A stretch of DNA of 24,451 nucleotides from CAYJDG01 sp964368875 (GCA_964368875.1 CAYJDG010000032.1:1-24451); one strand, 5' to 3'; positions 14,140 to 21,863 are shown, counted from the stretch's first letter. Notes: generated by a model from the sequence alone, not told the origin. Numbers and translations are program-made.

Positions 14140-14973
14140 ATGGCCACCAAGCGGCCTGAATATTATTACCATCCAGCCGTGGGCGTCGTTTCGCCCGCGA
14201 GCCTGGCGCTATTCAGACTAAACGCGGCCAAAGCGCCCGTTGAGCCGCCTTCGGTTGTCTTGAGCGAACCCCCTGCTCCGGCCTCCCACTTTACCGATAT
14301 CCCTGCACCTGTGCCTCCGGCACAGGTTAAAATGCAACCTATCGTATCTGCCCCAAATACTTTGCCGCTTCCTCCTGCAATTCCAGCCCCGAGGAGAGCC
14401 ATGACTCTGTCCCGCACTGAAACCTGTGTCGTGACCGGGGAAGCCGTTCCCCTGCCGGACCTGATCCGCTTCGTCGTCAACCCGGATAAAGAAATCGTGC
14501 CTGATCTGGCTGAAAAGCTCCCGGGCCAGTATTTCTACATCACGGCCAATCTGGCCACGATTCAAAAGGCCATCTGGCGCAACAGCTTTGCAACCGTCGC
14601 CCGTGACAATGTCACGGTGCCGGAGAACCTGCTGAAAGTGCTCGAATCGAGCCTTTCACGGATGTGTCTTGAAACCATCAGCATGGCTAAGCGGGCCGGC
14701 CATCTTCTGGCTGGTTTTACCTCGGTGGAAGAGCAGTTGCGCAAAGACCCGGATGGCGTATATGTAGTCGCAGCCGATGCCAGTGACCATGGCCGTGCGA
14801 AGCTCGAAAAGCTCGCTCGTTCCCGGCCCGTTCTCGATCTTTGGACATCGGCAGAGCTTTCCGCCGCCATCGGCGAAGCCAACACTAATCACCTTCTGTT
14901 AGCCCCGGGTGGGCTGACGGAAAAACTTTTGCGCACAGCGAAAAAATTCAAAGCGATCAGATCGGATACATAG
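14140..14973 (+). CDS. ylxR: YlxR/DUF448 RNA-binding protein with L7Ae-like domain and Pro-rich N-terminal extension
   Basis: The standard gene between nusA and infB in alphaproteobacteria. A YlxR/DUF448 domain starts with the CVVTGE motif at Cys96 and runs to about 165. It is followed by an L7Ae-like RNA-binding domain at about 168-265 (SMAKRAGHLLAGF). Residues 1-87 are an extra segment rich in Pro, Ala and Val with no recognisable domain; family members usually begin close to the CVVTGE motif. GAGGAG precedes the first ATG by a rather long 12 bases. A second in-frame ATG at 14401 (codon 88), just before the conserved domain, has GAGGAG 4 bases upstream, so a short 190-residue form may also be made. 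The open frame, without stops throughout, supports the long form as real. Confidence 0.85.
   Translation: MATKRPEYYYHPAVGVVSPASLALFRLNAAKAPVEPPSVVLSEPPAPASHFTDIPAPVPPAQVKMQPIVSAPNTLPLPPAIPAPRRAMTLSRTETCVVTGEAVPLPDLIRFVVNPDKEIVPDLAEKLPGQYFYITANLATIQKAIWRNSFATVARDNVTVPENLLKVLESSLSRMCLETISMAKRAGHLLAGFTSVEEQLRKDPDGVYVVAADASDHGRAKLEKLARSRPVLDLWTSAELSAAIGEANTNHLLLAPGGLTEKLLRTAKKFKAIRSDT
14307..14327 (+). repeat. Perfect 9-base hairpin inside the ylxR extension
   Basis: ACCTGTGCC (14307-14315), loop TCC, GGCACAGGT (14319-14327): every base pairs. It lies in coding sequence about 75 bases upstream of the internal start at 14401. No T tract follows, so it is not a typical terminator. Confidence 0.8.
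14391..14403 (+). promoter_or_regulatory. Internal ribosome binding site and ATG in ylxR
   Basis: GAGGAG at 14391-14396 is followed after 4 bases by an in-frame ATG at 14401. Translation from here would give the canonical YlxR-L7Ae protein without the Pro-rich extension. The spacing is short but workable. Confidence 0.45.
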
Positions 14974-14977
14974 AAAA

Positions 14978-17494
14978 ATGAGTGAAGAGAAAAAGACATT
15001 GAGCCTCGGCGGCAAAGGGACACTCAGTCTCAAGGGTGGTCTTCCCGGCCAGCAGGTCATTACGCAGACTTTGGCTCGTGGCCAGAGCCGTGGCGTTGCC
15101 ATCGAAGTTCGCAAAAAACGCGGCACCCCGACAGCTGCAGAAGCCGCTGCCGCTGCTGCGGAAGAAGGTTATGCTGATCCAGATCAGCACCTGACGAATA
15201 CCGAGACTGCCGCCCGTGCACTTGCCCTTGCGAAAGCCAAGGAAGAAGACGAACGCCGCCGCGAAGATGAAGCCAAGCGCCGCGCGCTCGAAGCTGCTGA
15301 AGCAAATATGCGTCAGGAAGCCGAGCTGACGGGGAACCGTCCTGGCAAAATCGACGCTGCCGAGCTGCGCCGTCGTGAACAGGAAGAGCTTGAGCGGATC
15401 AAGGAAGAAGACCGCCAGAAACAGATCGAAGCCGACAAACTCCGCGCCGCTCTTGATAAAGTTGCTGCCGAGAAAGATCCGACACAGGTTCGCGCCCGTG
15501 AAATTTCCGGTGAAGATGCTCTCAGCTACCGAGACCGCGTCAAAAAAGCTGGCCGCAATACCCGCGCTGAGCCTGAAGTGCCGGATGCCAACCGCAATCC
15601 ACGCCGTATGACGGTTAATCAGGTTCTCAACAACCAGTACGAAAAAGGCGACGCTGGTCGCTCACTCGCTGCTGTCCGCCGCCGCCGCGAAAAAGCGCGG
15701 ATGAGCGGGATTCAGCAGGAGCAGGTCAAACAGGTTCGTGAAGTGACGGTTCCAGAAACCATCACCGTGCAGGAACTCGCCAACCGGATGACTGAAAAAT
15801 CCTCCGACATCATCAAATCGCTGATGAAGATGGGCGTTATGGCGACCATCAACCAGGCGGTCGATGCGGATACGGCCGAACTCGTTATCATGGAATTCGG
15901 TCATAAGATCAAACGCGTGACTGATGCCGATGCCGAAACCGGGATCGAAGGCGAAACCGATGTTGATGATGTACTCCTGCCACGCGCGCCTGTTGTCACC
16001 ATCATGGGTCACGTTGATCACGGGAAAACCTCTCTGCTTGATGCGCTGCGCTCCACTGATGTGGTAGCTGGTGAAGCTGGCGGGATCACCCAGCATATCG
16101 GGGCCTATCAGGTGAACCTGCCATCCGGCGCGAAAATCACCTTCCTTGATACACCGGGTCACGCCGCGTTCTCGGAAATGCGCGCCCGTGGTGCCAACGT
16201 CACGGATATCGTGGTTCTCGTCGTTGCTGCCAATGACTCGATCATGCCGCAAACTATCGAAGCTCTGAATCATGCCAAAGCGGCCAAGGTGCCGATCATC
16301 ATCGCGATCAATAAGGTTGATCTCCCTGATGCCAACCCAATGAAAGTGAAGCAGGATCTCCTGCAGCACGACATTCAGGTTGAAGACATGGGCGGTGAAG
16401 TTCTGGCCGTCGAAGTATCTGCCAAGAAAAAAATGGGTCTCGATAAACTCGAAGAAGCCATTCTCCTGCAGGCAGAAATTCTCAATCTCCGCGCTAACCC
16501 TAACCGGATGGCACAGGGTACTGTTGTGGAATCAAAACTGGAACAGGGCCGCGGCTCGGTTGCAACCGTTCTGATCCAAAAAGGCACTCTCCGCATTGGC
16601 GATATTTTCGTTCTTGGTTCTGAATGGGGTAAAGTCCGTGCCTTGCTTAACGATAAAGGCCAACAGATCAAGGAAGGTCTGCCGGGTCAGCCCGTCGAAG
16701 TTCTCGGCTTGACAGGTACACCGCAAGCCGGCGACCCGTTCTCGGTCGTCGATGATGAAGCTAAGGCCCGTGAAGTCGTCGCTTATCGTCAGCGCAAGAA
16801 GAAGGACAAGGAAGCCGCCGTTGTCGCGGGTACTACCTTCGAACAGCTTCTGGCTGCCGCCCGCGAAGGCAAAAAAGAGCTGCCGATCATCATCAAAGCC
16901 GACGTTCATGGCTCTGTCGAAGCCATCGCCAGCTCTCTCAAGAAAATTGCTGAAGACAACACCGAAGTGGGCGTTCGCGTTCTGCATGCCGGAGTTGGTG
17001 GGATCACCGAATCCGATGTTATGCTGGCACGCGCGTCCAACGCTCTGCTTATTGGCTTTAACGTCCGCGCCAACGCTCAGGCGCGCGATATGGCCAAGCG
17101 TGACCGTCAGGATATCCGTTACTACAGCATCATTTACAACATCATCGATGACGTAAAAGGTATGCTGAGCGGCATGCTCGCACCGGTCAAACGCGAAGAA
17201 TATCTCGGTCAGGCCCAGATCCGTCAGGTCTTCAACATCACCAAGGTCGGCAAGATCGCGGGTTGTATGGTTACCGCAGGTCAGGTCAAACGCGGTGCGA
17301 AAGTTCGCCTCCTGCGTGACGACGTTGTGATCCATGAAGGCACGCTCAAGACCCTCAAGCGCATGAAAGACGAAGTGCGCGAAGTCAAAGAGGGTATGGA
17401 ATGTGGTATGGCGTTTGAGAACTACGAAGACATTCGCGAAAACGATGTGATCGAATGCTTCGAAGTCAAAGAGGAAGCGCGTACGCTCGCATAA
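14978..17494 (+). CDS. infB: Translation initiation factor IF-2
   Basis: The GTPase that brings fMet-tRNA to the 30S P site and promotes subunit joining. The 838-residue protein has a short N-terminal motif (KKTLSLGGKGTLSLKGG), a highly charged Arg/Glu/Ala helical linker (about 75-200), an IF2-N domain near 255-305, and a G domain with GHVDHGKT at 344-351, DTPGH at 391-395 and NKVD at 445-448. Domains II, III (C1) and IV (C2) follow. The length is typical of alphaproteobacteria. It starts 4 bases after the ylxR stop with only a weak ribosome site, suggesting coupling. Confidence 0.98.
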   Translation: MSEEKKTLSLGGKGTLSLKGGLPGQQVITQTLARGQSRGVAIEVRKKRGTPTAAEAAAAAAEEGYADPDQHLTNTETAARALALAKAKEEDERRREDEAKRRALEAAEANMRQEAELTGNRPGKIDAAELRRREQEELERIKEEDRQKQIEADKLRAALDKVAAEKDPTQVRAREISGEDALSYRDRVKKAGRNTRAEPEVPDANRNPRRMTVNQVLNNQYEKGDAGRSLAAVRRRREKARMSGIQQEQVKQVREVTVPETITVQELANRMTEKSSDIIKSLMKMGVMATINQAVDADTAELVIMEFGHKIKRVTDADAETGIEGETDVDDVLLPRAPVVTIMGHVDHGKTSLLDALRSTDVVAGEAGGITQHIGAYQVNLPSGAKITFLDTPGHAAFSEMRARGANVTDIVVLVVAANDSIMPQTIEALNHAKAAKVPIIIAINKVDLPDANPMKVKQDLLQHDIQVEDMGGEVLAVEVSAKKKMGLDKLEEAILLQAEILNLRANPNRMAQGTVVESKLEQGRGSVATVLIQKGTLRIGDIFVLGSEWGKVRALLNDKGQQIKEGLPGQPVEVLGLTGTPQAGDPFSVVDDEAKAREVVAYRQRKKKDKEAAVVAGTTFEQLLAAAREGKKELPIIIKADVHGSVEAIASSLKKIAEDNTEVGVRVLHAGVGGITESDVMLARASNALLIGFNVRANAQARDMAKRDRQDIRYYSIIYNIIDDVKGMLSGMLAPVKREEYLGQAQIRQVFNITKVGKIAGCMVTAGQVKRGAKVRLLRDDVVIHEGTLKTLKRMKDEVREVKEGMECGMAFENYEDIRENDVIECFEVKEEARTLA

Positions 17495-17497
17495 AAC

Positions 17498-17881
17498 ATG
17501 GCCACGACCCCACTCCCTTCGCAACGCCAGCTCCGTGTCGGGGAGCAATTGCGCCACATCATTACTGAAACCCTGCAACGCGGGAAGTTTCACAATGAAG
17601 TGCTACTCGATTACGCCCCGTCAGTGACTGTCACCGAAGTCCGCGTTGCACCGGACCTTAAACATGCCAAAGCCTACGTCATGAAGCTTGGCGGCGACGG
17701 TATGGACATCATTCTGCCTGCCCTGAATGATTGTGCCGGTTACTTCCAGAAGGAAATCGCCCGCAACATCACCATGAAGTTCACGCCCCGCGTTCATTTC
17801 GTGGTCGATGAGAGCTTCGACACCGCCCAGAAGATCGAAACTCTTCTGCACAACCTGCCCAAAGCAGCCCCGGACGAATAA
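17498..17881 (+). CDS. rbfA: 30S ribosome-binding factor RbfA
   Basis: A 127-residue KH-like protein that binds the 30S subunit and assists 16S rRNA 5'-end maturation and cold adaptation. The VGEQLRHIITETLQRG helix near residues 15-30, the VTVTEVRVAPDLKHAKAYV strand region (about 43-61) and the LRHI/RVHF elements match the family. It starts 3 bases after infB, and its stop overlaps the truB ATG by one base (TAATG). Confidence 0.95.
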   Translation: MATTPLPSQRQLRVGEQLRHIITETLQRGKFHNEVLLDYAPSVTVTEVRVAPDLKHAKAYVMKLGGDGMDIILPALNDCAGYFQKEIARNITMKFTPRVHFVVDESFDTAQKIETLLHNLPKAAPDE

Positions 17882-18822
17882 TGGCCCGCAAACCTAAGAA
17901 TGATATCTCCGGCTGGGTCAACCTGAACAAGCCGGCCGGGATGACATCGAACGACGCGTTGATGAAACTCAAGCGTGCTTTGAATTATCCCAAGATCGGC
18001 CATGCCGGGACCCTCGATCCCCTCGCTTCTGGCGTGCTGCCAATTGCCCTTGGCGAAGCGACCAAGCTCGTCTCCTATATGATGGATGACGACAAGGTCT
18101 ATCTCTATACCGTGACATGGGGCGAACAACGCACCACGGATGATTCTGAGGGCGACGTCATGGTCTCGTCCGATGTCCGCCCAACCGAAGACCAGATCAA
18201 GGCCGTACTGCCTGAGTTTATCGGCGAAATCATGCAGAAACCGCCGACCTTTTCGGCGATCAAGGTCGATGGCCAACGCGCCTATGATCTCGCCCGCGCC
18301 GGACAAGAATTTGACCTCCCCGCCCGCCCAATCAACGTCTATGAGCTTGAATTAATCAGCGTCCAGAGCGACCGGGCGACCTTCCGTGCTGTCTGCGGTA
18401 AAGGCACCTATGTCCGCTCTCTGGCCCGGGATATGGCCCGGAAACTGGGTACTTACGGGTATGTCTCCCTGCTGGTCCGCGAGGCGGTTGGTCCCTTTAC
18501 CCTAGAGACCGCGATTTCACTGGACATTCTGGGGGAAAATGCCGATAACAGCGCCTTGGAAAGCGCCGTGCTTCCGGTCGAGACAGTGCTAGACGACATC
18601 CCGGTATTGTCGGTCAACGACCTCGAAGCGTCCCGGTTGAAGAATGGTCAGAAATTGACCTTCATCGCCCGGCCCGATGTTCAGCGCCTGCTGAGTGCAG
18701 GACTGACAGTGGGACAAGGAACGGAGCCGGGCCTCGCAATAGCCATGTATCTTGGAAAGCCTCTGGCGATCCTCGAAGTGGCCGGAGTAGAAGCCCAGCC
18801 GGTGCGTGTATTTAACCTTTGA
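17881..18822 (+). CDS. truB: tRNA pseudouridine-55 synthase
   Basis: Isomerises U55 to pseudouridine in the T loop of tRNAs. The catalytic motif GHAGTLDPLASGVLP has the nucleophile Asp46. The N-terminal GWVNLNKPAGMTSND motif and the later GTYVRSLARDMA motif (about residue 177) are present. The length of 313 residues is normal for the group, with the short C-terminal domain of alphaproteobacteria rather than a full PUA domain. Its start overlaps the rbfA stop. Confidence 0.96.
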   Translation: MARKPKNDISGWVNLNKPAGMTSNDALMKLKRALNYPKIGHAGTLDPLASGVLPIALGEATKLVSYMMDDDKVYLYTVTWGEQRTTDDSEGDVMVSSDVRPTEDQIKAVLPEFIGEIMQKPPTFSAIKVDGQRAYDLARAGQEFDLPARPINVYELELISVQSDRATFRAVCGKGTYVRSLARDMARKLGTYGYVSLLVREAVGPFTLETAISLDILGENADNSALESAVLPVETVLDDIPVLSVNDLEASRLKNGQKLTFIARPDVQRLLSAGLTVGQGTEPGLAIAMYLGKPLAILEVAGVEAQPVRVFNL

Positions 18823-18846
18823 CCGAATTTTTATAAGGAGACAACG

Positions 18847-19116
18847 ATGTCGATTACCACTGAAAAGAAAGCCGAAGTTATCAAGGCTAACGCGACTGCC
18901 GCTAACGACACTGGTTCGCCAGAAGTTCAGGTTGCCATTCTGACCGAACGCATTGCTGCGCTTGCTGGTCACATGGAAACCAACAAAAAAGATTTCAGCT
19001 CCCGTCGTGGCATGCTCACGATGGTTGCCCGTCGCCGCAAGCTGCTCGACTACCTCAAAAAGGTAGATGAGAAGCGCTATAAAGGCCTGATCGAGAAACT
19101 CGGCCTGCGTAAGTAA
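18847..19116 (+). CDS. rpsO: 30S ribosomal protein S15
   Basis: An 89-residue primary 16S rRNA-binding protein of the 30S platform. The conserved blocks NDTGSPEVQVA and RRGMLTMVARRRKLLDYLKK are present and the length is exact. AAGGAG precedes the ATG at 7-8 bases. It ends the operon at a strong intrinsic terminator. In most alphaproteobacteria pnp follows; here it does not. Confidence 0.98.
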   Translation: MSITTEKKAEVIKANATAANDTGSPEVQVAILTERIAALAGHMETNKKDFSSRRGMLTMVARRRKLLDYLKKVDEKRYKGLIEKLGLRK

Positions 19117-19133
19117 GCCACCTCCAGATACAG

Positions 19134-19163
19134 AAAAGGCCGCAAGAAATTGCGGCCTTTTTT
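19134..19163 (+). terminator. Strong bidirectional terminator after rpsO
   Basis: AAAAGGCCGCAA (19134-19145), GAAA tetraloop, TTGCGGCCTTTT (19150-19161), and further T. The 12-pair stem is perfect. The A tract on the 5' side becomes a T tract on the minus strand, so it also serves the convergent gene ending at 19165. Confidence 0.93.
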
Positions 19164-19164
19164 A

Positions 19165-19551
19165 TTATTTGCGCTGTGGTGCAGGTGATGTATCCGGTAT
19201 TACGGTGGCCTCTACATCAATCACGTTTGGGTCATTTTGTGGATGATAATCAGGCATCATGATGAACACGTGGGTCTCGTTCCCTTGCTTAAACATAAAG
19301 GCACCACCTCCTCTATGTTCAGCATTTCTGATTGCCGCGACGATCTCCTCTTTTCTCCCCGCGAGTGTGCGGTTTCCTTGAGCAGCGAACGCAAGAAGAC
19401 CCGCCAAAGAAAACTGGAGCCCGGTCACAGACCTATTCTCTTTCATTAAAGAATAGGTCGCACTCCCCATCAGCATGGCCGAGGCCACCATAGGTGCCCA
19501 TACAGACGCTTTAGAAAAATGGCTTGGAAACATGAAACTTTTAAAAGACAT
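19165..19551 (-). CDS. Small two-TM protein of unknown function
   Basis: A 128-residue protein. I choose the ATG at 19551 because GAGGG lies 5-6 bases upstream; a TTG at 19590 would add 13 residues but has no ribosome site. Two hydrophobic segments at about 17-35 and 43-58 form a helical hairpin in the membrane. A soluble C-terminal part (about 62-128) has a Gly-rich turn and an aromatic/Met strand (HVFIMMPDYHP) and ends in a Pro-rich acidic tail. I recognise no family. It converges on rpsO with a shared terminator, and a minus-strand promoter lies just upstream. Confidence 0.65.
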   Translation of the reverse strand: MSFKSFMFPSHFSKASVWAPMVASAMLMGSATYSLMKENRSVTGLQFSLAGLLAFAAQGNRTLAGRKEEIVAAIRNAEHRGGGAFMFKQGNETHVFIMMPDYHPQNDPNVIDVEATVIPDTSPAPQRK

Positions 19552-19571
19552 TTTGACCCTCTTTTCGTAGG

Positions 19572-19600
19572 GTTTTAATAGGCCATTCAAATTATGTCAA
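19572..19600 (-). promoter_or_regulatory. Promoter of the two-TM gene
   Basis: On the minus strand a perfect -35 box TTGACA (19600-19595), a 17-base spacer and TAAAAC (19577-19572, four of six). Transcription would start near 19565, giving a very short leader that still holds the GAGGG ribosome site. Confidence 0.45.
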
Positions 19601-19638
19601 TAAAATCAGGCTGGCCGTATTGTTGCATGATTTAGCGC

Positions 19639-20115
19639 ATGAACCCGCTCTCATTTCTCATGCAACCGGCCTCCACAGTTCTGACTTCCGGCAGGATCTC
19701 CAGCAAAACTGGTGAATCCGTTCCTGCTCAATCCGGAACCTTCGTTGTCTCGATGGACAAAAATACCGCATCCAACCAGGCAATTATTGCCGCCCCGGTC
19801 GGAACGTCCACAGCGGCAACTTTATACAATGTTCAGGAAATCGCGCAGTCGGATGCGACGTCCCCCGCCAAAAGTGCTGAAGACCGTTTTCTGGAACTGA
19901 TGGATAAATCGCCTGAAGAGCTGTTGCGTGAACAGATTCTCAAAGAACTTGGTTATACCGAAGAGCAACTGGCCGGAATGAGTCCTGAAGACCGCCTTAA
20001 GGCAGAAGAAGATATTCGCCAACGTCTGATTGAAAAGATCGAACAGGCGATGCGTGAAAAAGGGATTGATGCGACGATTGGTAAAGCTTCGCTCGCCCAA
20101 TCTTTGACGGCATAA
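19639..20115 (+). CDS. Conserved alphaproteobacterial hypothetical with helical C-terminal domain
   Basis: A 158-residue soluble protein. Residues 1-80 are Ser/Thr/Ala-rich and probably disordered. Residues 81-145 form a charged helical block of the pattern F-LELMDKSPEELLREQIL, then GYTEEQLAGMSPEDR, then a helix rich in Glu/Lys. I have seen this block in many alphaproteobacterial hypothetical proteins, but it has no assigned function known to me. There is no signal peptide, membrane segment or catalytic motif. No ribosome site is evident before the ATG; Met8 at 19660 and Met39 are alternatives. A clear terminator follows. Confidence 0.7.
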   Translation: MNPLSFLMQPASTVLTSGRISSKTGESVPAQSGTFVVSMDKNTASNQAIIAAPVGTSTAATLYNVQEIAQSDATSPAKSAEDRFLELMDKSPEELLREQILKELGYTEEQLAGMSPEDRLKAEEDIRQRLIEKIEQAMREKGIDATIGKASLAQSLTA

Positions 20116-20117
20116 AG

Positions 20118-20141
20118 AAAGGCCGCTACAGCGGCCTTTTA
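20118..20141 (+). terminator. Intrinsic terminator after the 158-residue gene
   Basis: AAAGGCCGC (20118-20126), loop TACA, GCGGCCTTT (20131-20139) and a further T. A perfect 9-pair stem, related in sequence (AAAGGCCGC) to the terminator after rpsO. It also lies at the end of the convergent gene on the minus strand. Confidence 0.87.
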
Positions 20142-20163
20142 TATTCTCAAAACATACGCGCGA

Positions 20164-20745
20164 TTATGCACTAGCCGTTGGCGACCGAACAGGCAGAGAC
20201 GTTGACCTTTCTTGAGGTGATGAGACTGGGGCCGCAACTGTAGCTTGGGCTATGGCATCCTGAAAATTTGCAGCCAGACTAGTCAGTCTGCCACTGTTGA
20301 TCAGGGCTACATTTTCAGGGCTCAAATAGCGGTTCAGTTCAGCCTGCGATGTCGGACGCTTACGACTTTCCCGCATCACGCTGTTGGTTTCCGTACCTGG
20401 TATGCCATCCATCAAACCGGCAATGGTAATCGAGCGCGACATATCACGCTTGCCGTCTTCTTTCAGACACCACTGGAGGGCGATGATATCGTCTTTAGTC
20501 GGCTTAGGCGTTGAAGAGATAATTCTGACATACCGATCCCGCGCTTCCGGATCGTCCATTTTTTTATCAAGCGCCGCATCAATCCCGGCTTTATCTTTAG
20601 GGTCCAGGCCATAACGTTTGGCAAAAATCTCGCGGGCCTTATCGGTTCTGCCACCATCTTGCCCATCCAGACCACCGCAATCGATCCCAGACATAAAGAG
20701 GGCTGCCTGACGTCTTTGGATAACGGGATCAGGTTGGACAGCCAT
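20164..20745 (-). CDS. Protein with two peptidoglycan-binding-like repeats, no signal peptide
   Basis: A 193-residue protein starting at the ATG at 20745, with GGAG 7 bases upstream; five more codons precede it in the open frame but lack a ribosome site. Residues 9-47 follow the PG_binding_1 pattern (hydrophobic helix, SGIDCGGLDGQDGGRT, then an Ala/Phe helix ending in GL). Residues 86-130 look like a more divergent second copy (ALQWCLKEDG, then LMDGIPGTET, then a helix). The C-terminal 25 residues are Pro/Ser/Thr-rich. No signal peptide or membrane anchor is visible, so export would need another route. If not wall-binding, the domain may have been reused for another ligand. The assignment is by eye. 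Confidence 0.6.
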   Translation of the reverse strand: MAVQPDPVIQRRQAALFMSGIDCGGLDGQDGGRTDKAREIFAKRYGLDPKDKAGIDAALDKKMDDPEARDRYVRIISSTPKPTKDDIIALQWCLKEDGKRDMSRSITIAGLMDGIPGTETNSVMRESRKRPTSQAELNRYLSPENVALINSGRLTSLAANFQDAIAQATVAAPVSSPQERSTSLPVRSPTASA

Positions 20746-20783
20746 AGGGAATCTCCACATTCACGATGAGTTTACCCTCAAAG

Positions 20784-20813
20784 AATATATGGAAATAACT
20801 AATATTATGTTAA
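20784..20813 (-). promoter_or_regulatory. Promoter of the PG-binding-like gene
   Basis: On the minus strand TTAACA (20813-20808), an 18-base spacer and TATATT (20789-20784), each five of six to consensus, in an AT-rich stretch. Start near 20777 leaves a leader of about 30 bases with the GGAG site. Confidence 0.45.
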
Positions 20814-20839
20814 TCAAAAATGGCGGAATTGTGAGGTTT

Positions 20840-21853
20840 TTAGGCCATAAATTCAGGCTTAGGCGCTCGGCGCGGGTCCGCCACAATCGGCGCAGATTCA
20901 GGCTTCGAAACTGAGGGTAGCCGCATAGCACTCAGCACCTGCGCGGTCATGGCATCCATATCAGGAATCTGCGCAGCCGAAGTTTCGTACTTTTTCGCCT
21001 CAATCGAACCAGGCTTGGTTTTTGGCTCATGCGGCGATCCAACATCCAGCCCGCCTTCAGGGACGTAGACAAATCCTATAAATTGATAGCGCCCCAAATT
21101 TGCAGTTTTTGGGTCTTCTATTTTCTTTCCGTCCCGATCCAAGTCAGTCACGGGTGTGGTGCCAAATTTATGAGACCAGCCCCCCTCCTGATTTTCCCTC
21201 ACAAAATGGTAATCATAAAGGCCGCTATCGCCAGAGGGCTTATCGTTATACAAAGTATAAACTGCAACCCGATAATATCCTTCTTTAGGGAGTGCATCTG
21301 GTCCGGCATCGCTTGCGCCATCGGCAACCAGCCCTTTCATGACAGCCTTTTGGAACGCTGGATAATCCCGTGCGTTTTCAGCTTCATTCATGGCCTGATC
21401 AACTGCAGCCCTGCTGCCTGGTCGCCCACTATCACCAGCCCACCAGGAATCAATTCCATCATTGTCATTCATGGCATATGTATAACAGGTGGCATATTTC
21501 TCATAGCCAAACTCCTCGCGAATTTGGGCGAAGGCTGCTTTGACTTTAGCGATCTCTTTGGGATCGATACCGTAATATTCGGCGAGCTTTACGTCGTCTT
21601 TAAATAAGCCGTCGTGGCGTCGTACCTCGTTGGCAAGACTCTCTACCTTACCGGCTCTTTCTCTATGGTCGAGCGTATCGAAGGCTGGACTTCCCGGATA
21701 CCCCATATAGTTAGACGCATCGCGCTGAGTTACTTTGAGCACTGCCTGCATATTCTGCTCGAGAAAACCTTTCAGACGTGCAGGCGTGACGGAGCTGTTC
21801 CATTTTTCAGGCTCATACGCAGGCGCGGATGGTGCAACGGGTTTGTCAGTCAT
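20840..21853 (-). CDS. Putative papain-fold cysteine peptidase-like protein, unknown substrate
   Basis: A 337-residue protein with no signal peptide or membrane segment. Residues 1-25 are Pro-rich and residues 25-120 helical. A central domain (about 120-270) has Cys123 in a CYTYAM motif, then PGSRA (145-149), a strand with DYHF (214-217, His216), WSHKFGTTPVT (226-236), a DxDxDGKK loop and a strand FIGFVYVP. That order (C-Y-x-Y-A, PG-R-A, D-Y-H-F, WSHK-G-T-VT) matches, from memory, a family of bacterial and phage proteins thought to have a papain/NlpC-like Cys-His dyad. I infer Cys123 and His216 as catalytic. The last 70 residues are Pro/Ser-rich. It ends about 95 bases before the PG-binding-like gene, on the same strand. 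Weak or no ribosome site precedes the ATG. Confidence 0.6.
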   Translation of the reverse strand: MTDKPVAPSAPAYEPEKWNSSVTPARLKGFLEQNMQAVLKVTQRDASNYMGYPGSPAFDTLDHRERAGKVESLANEVRRHDGLFKDDVKLAEYYGIDPKEIAKVKAAFAQIREEFGYEKYATCYTYAMNDNDGIDSWWAGDSGRPGSRAAVDQAMNEAENARDYPAFQKAVMKGLVADGASDAGPDALPKEGYYRVAVYTLYNDKPSGDSGLYDYHFVRENQEGGWSHKFGTTPVTDLDRDGKKIEDPKTANLGRYQFIGFVYVPEGGLDVGSPHEPKTKPGSIEAKKYETSAAQIPDMDAMTAQVLSAMRLPSVSKPESAPIVADPRRAPKPEFMA

Positions 21854-21857
21854 TGCG

Positions 21858-21863
21858 ATTATA
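21858..21863 (-). promoter_or_regulatory. -10 box directly before the peptidase-like gene
   Basis: A perfect TATAAT on the minus strand, followed by CGCA and the ATG at 21853. No convincing -35 box is seen. Transcription would start at or next to the start codon, so the message may be leaderless. Confidence 0.35.

Noticed and set aside
16532..17593. 353-codon open frame on the minus strand
   Set aside because: Antisense to infB and rbfA. The Phe/Asp/Asn-rich translation is typical of a shadow frame, with no domain and no ribosome site.
21029..21607. 192-codon plus-strand frame
   Set aside because: Antisense to the peptidase-like gene, whose domain motifs, C-terminal composition and strand context are more convincing.
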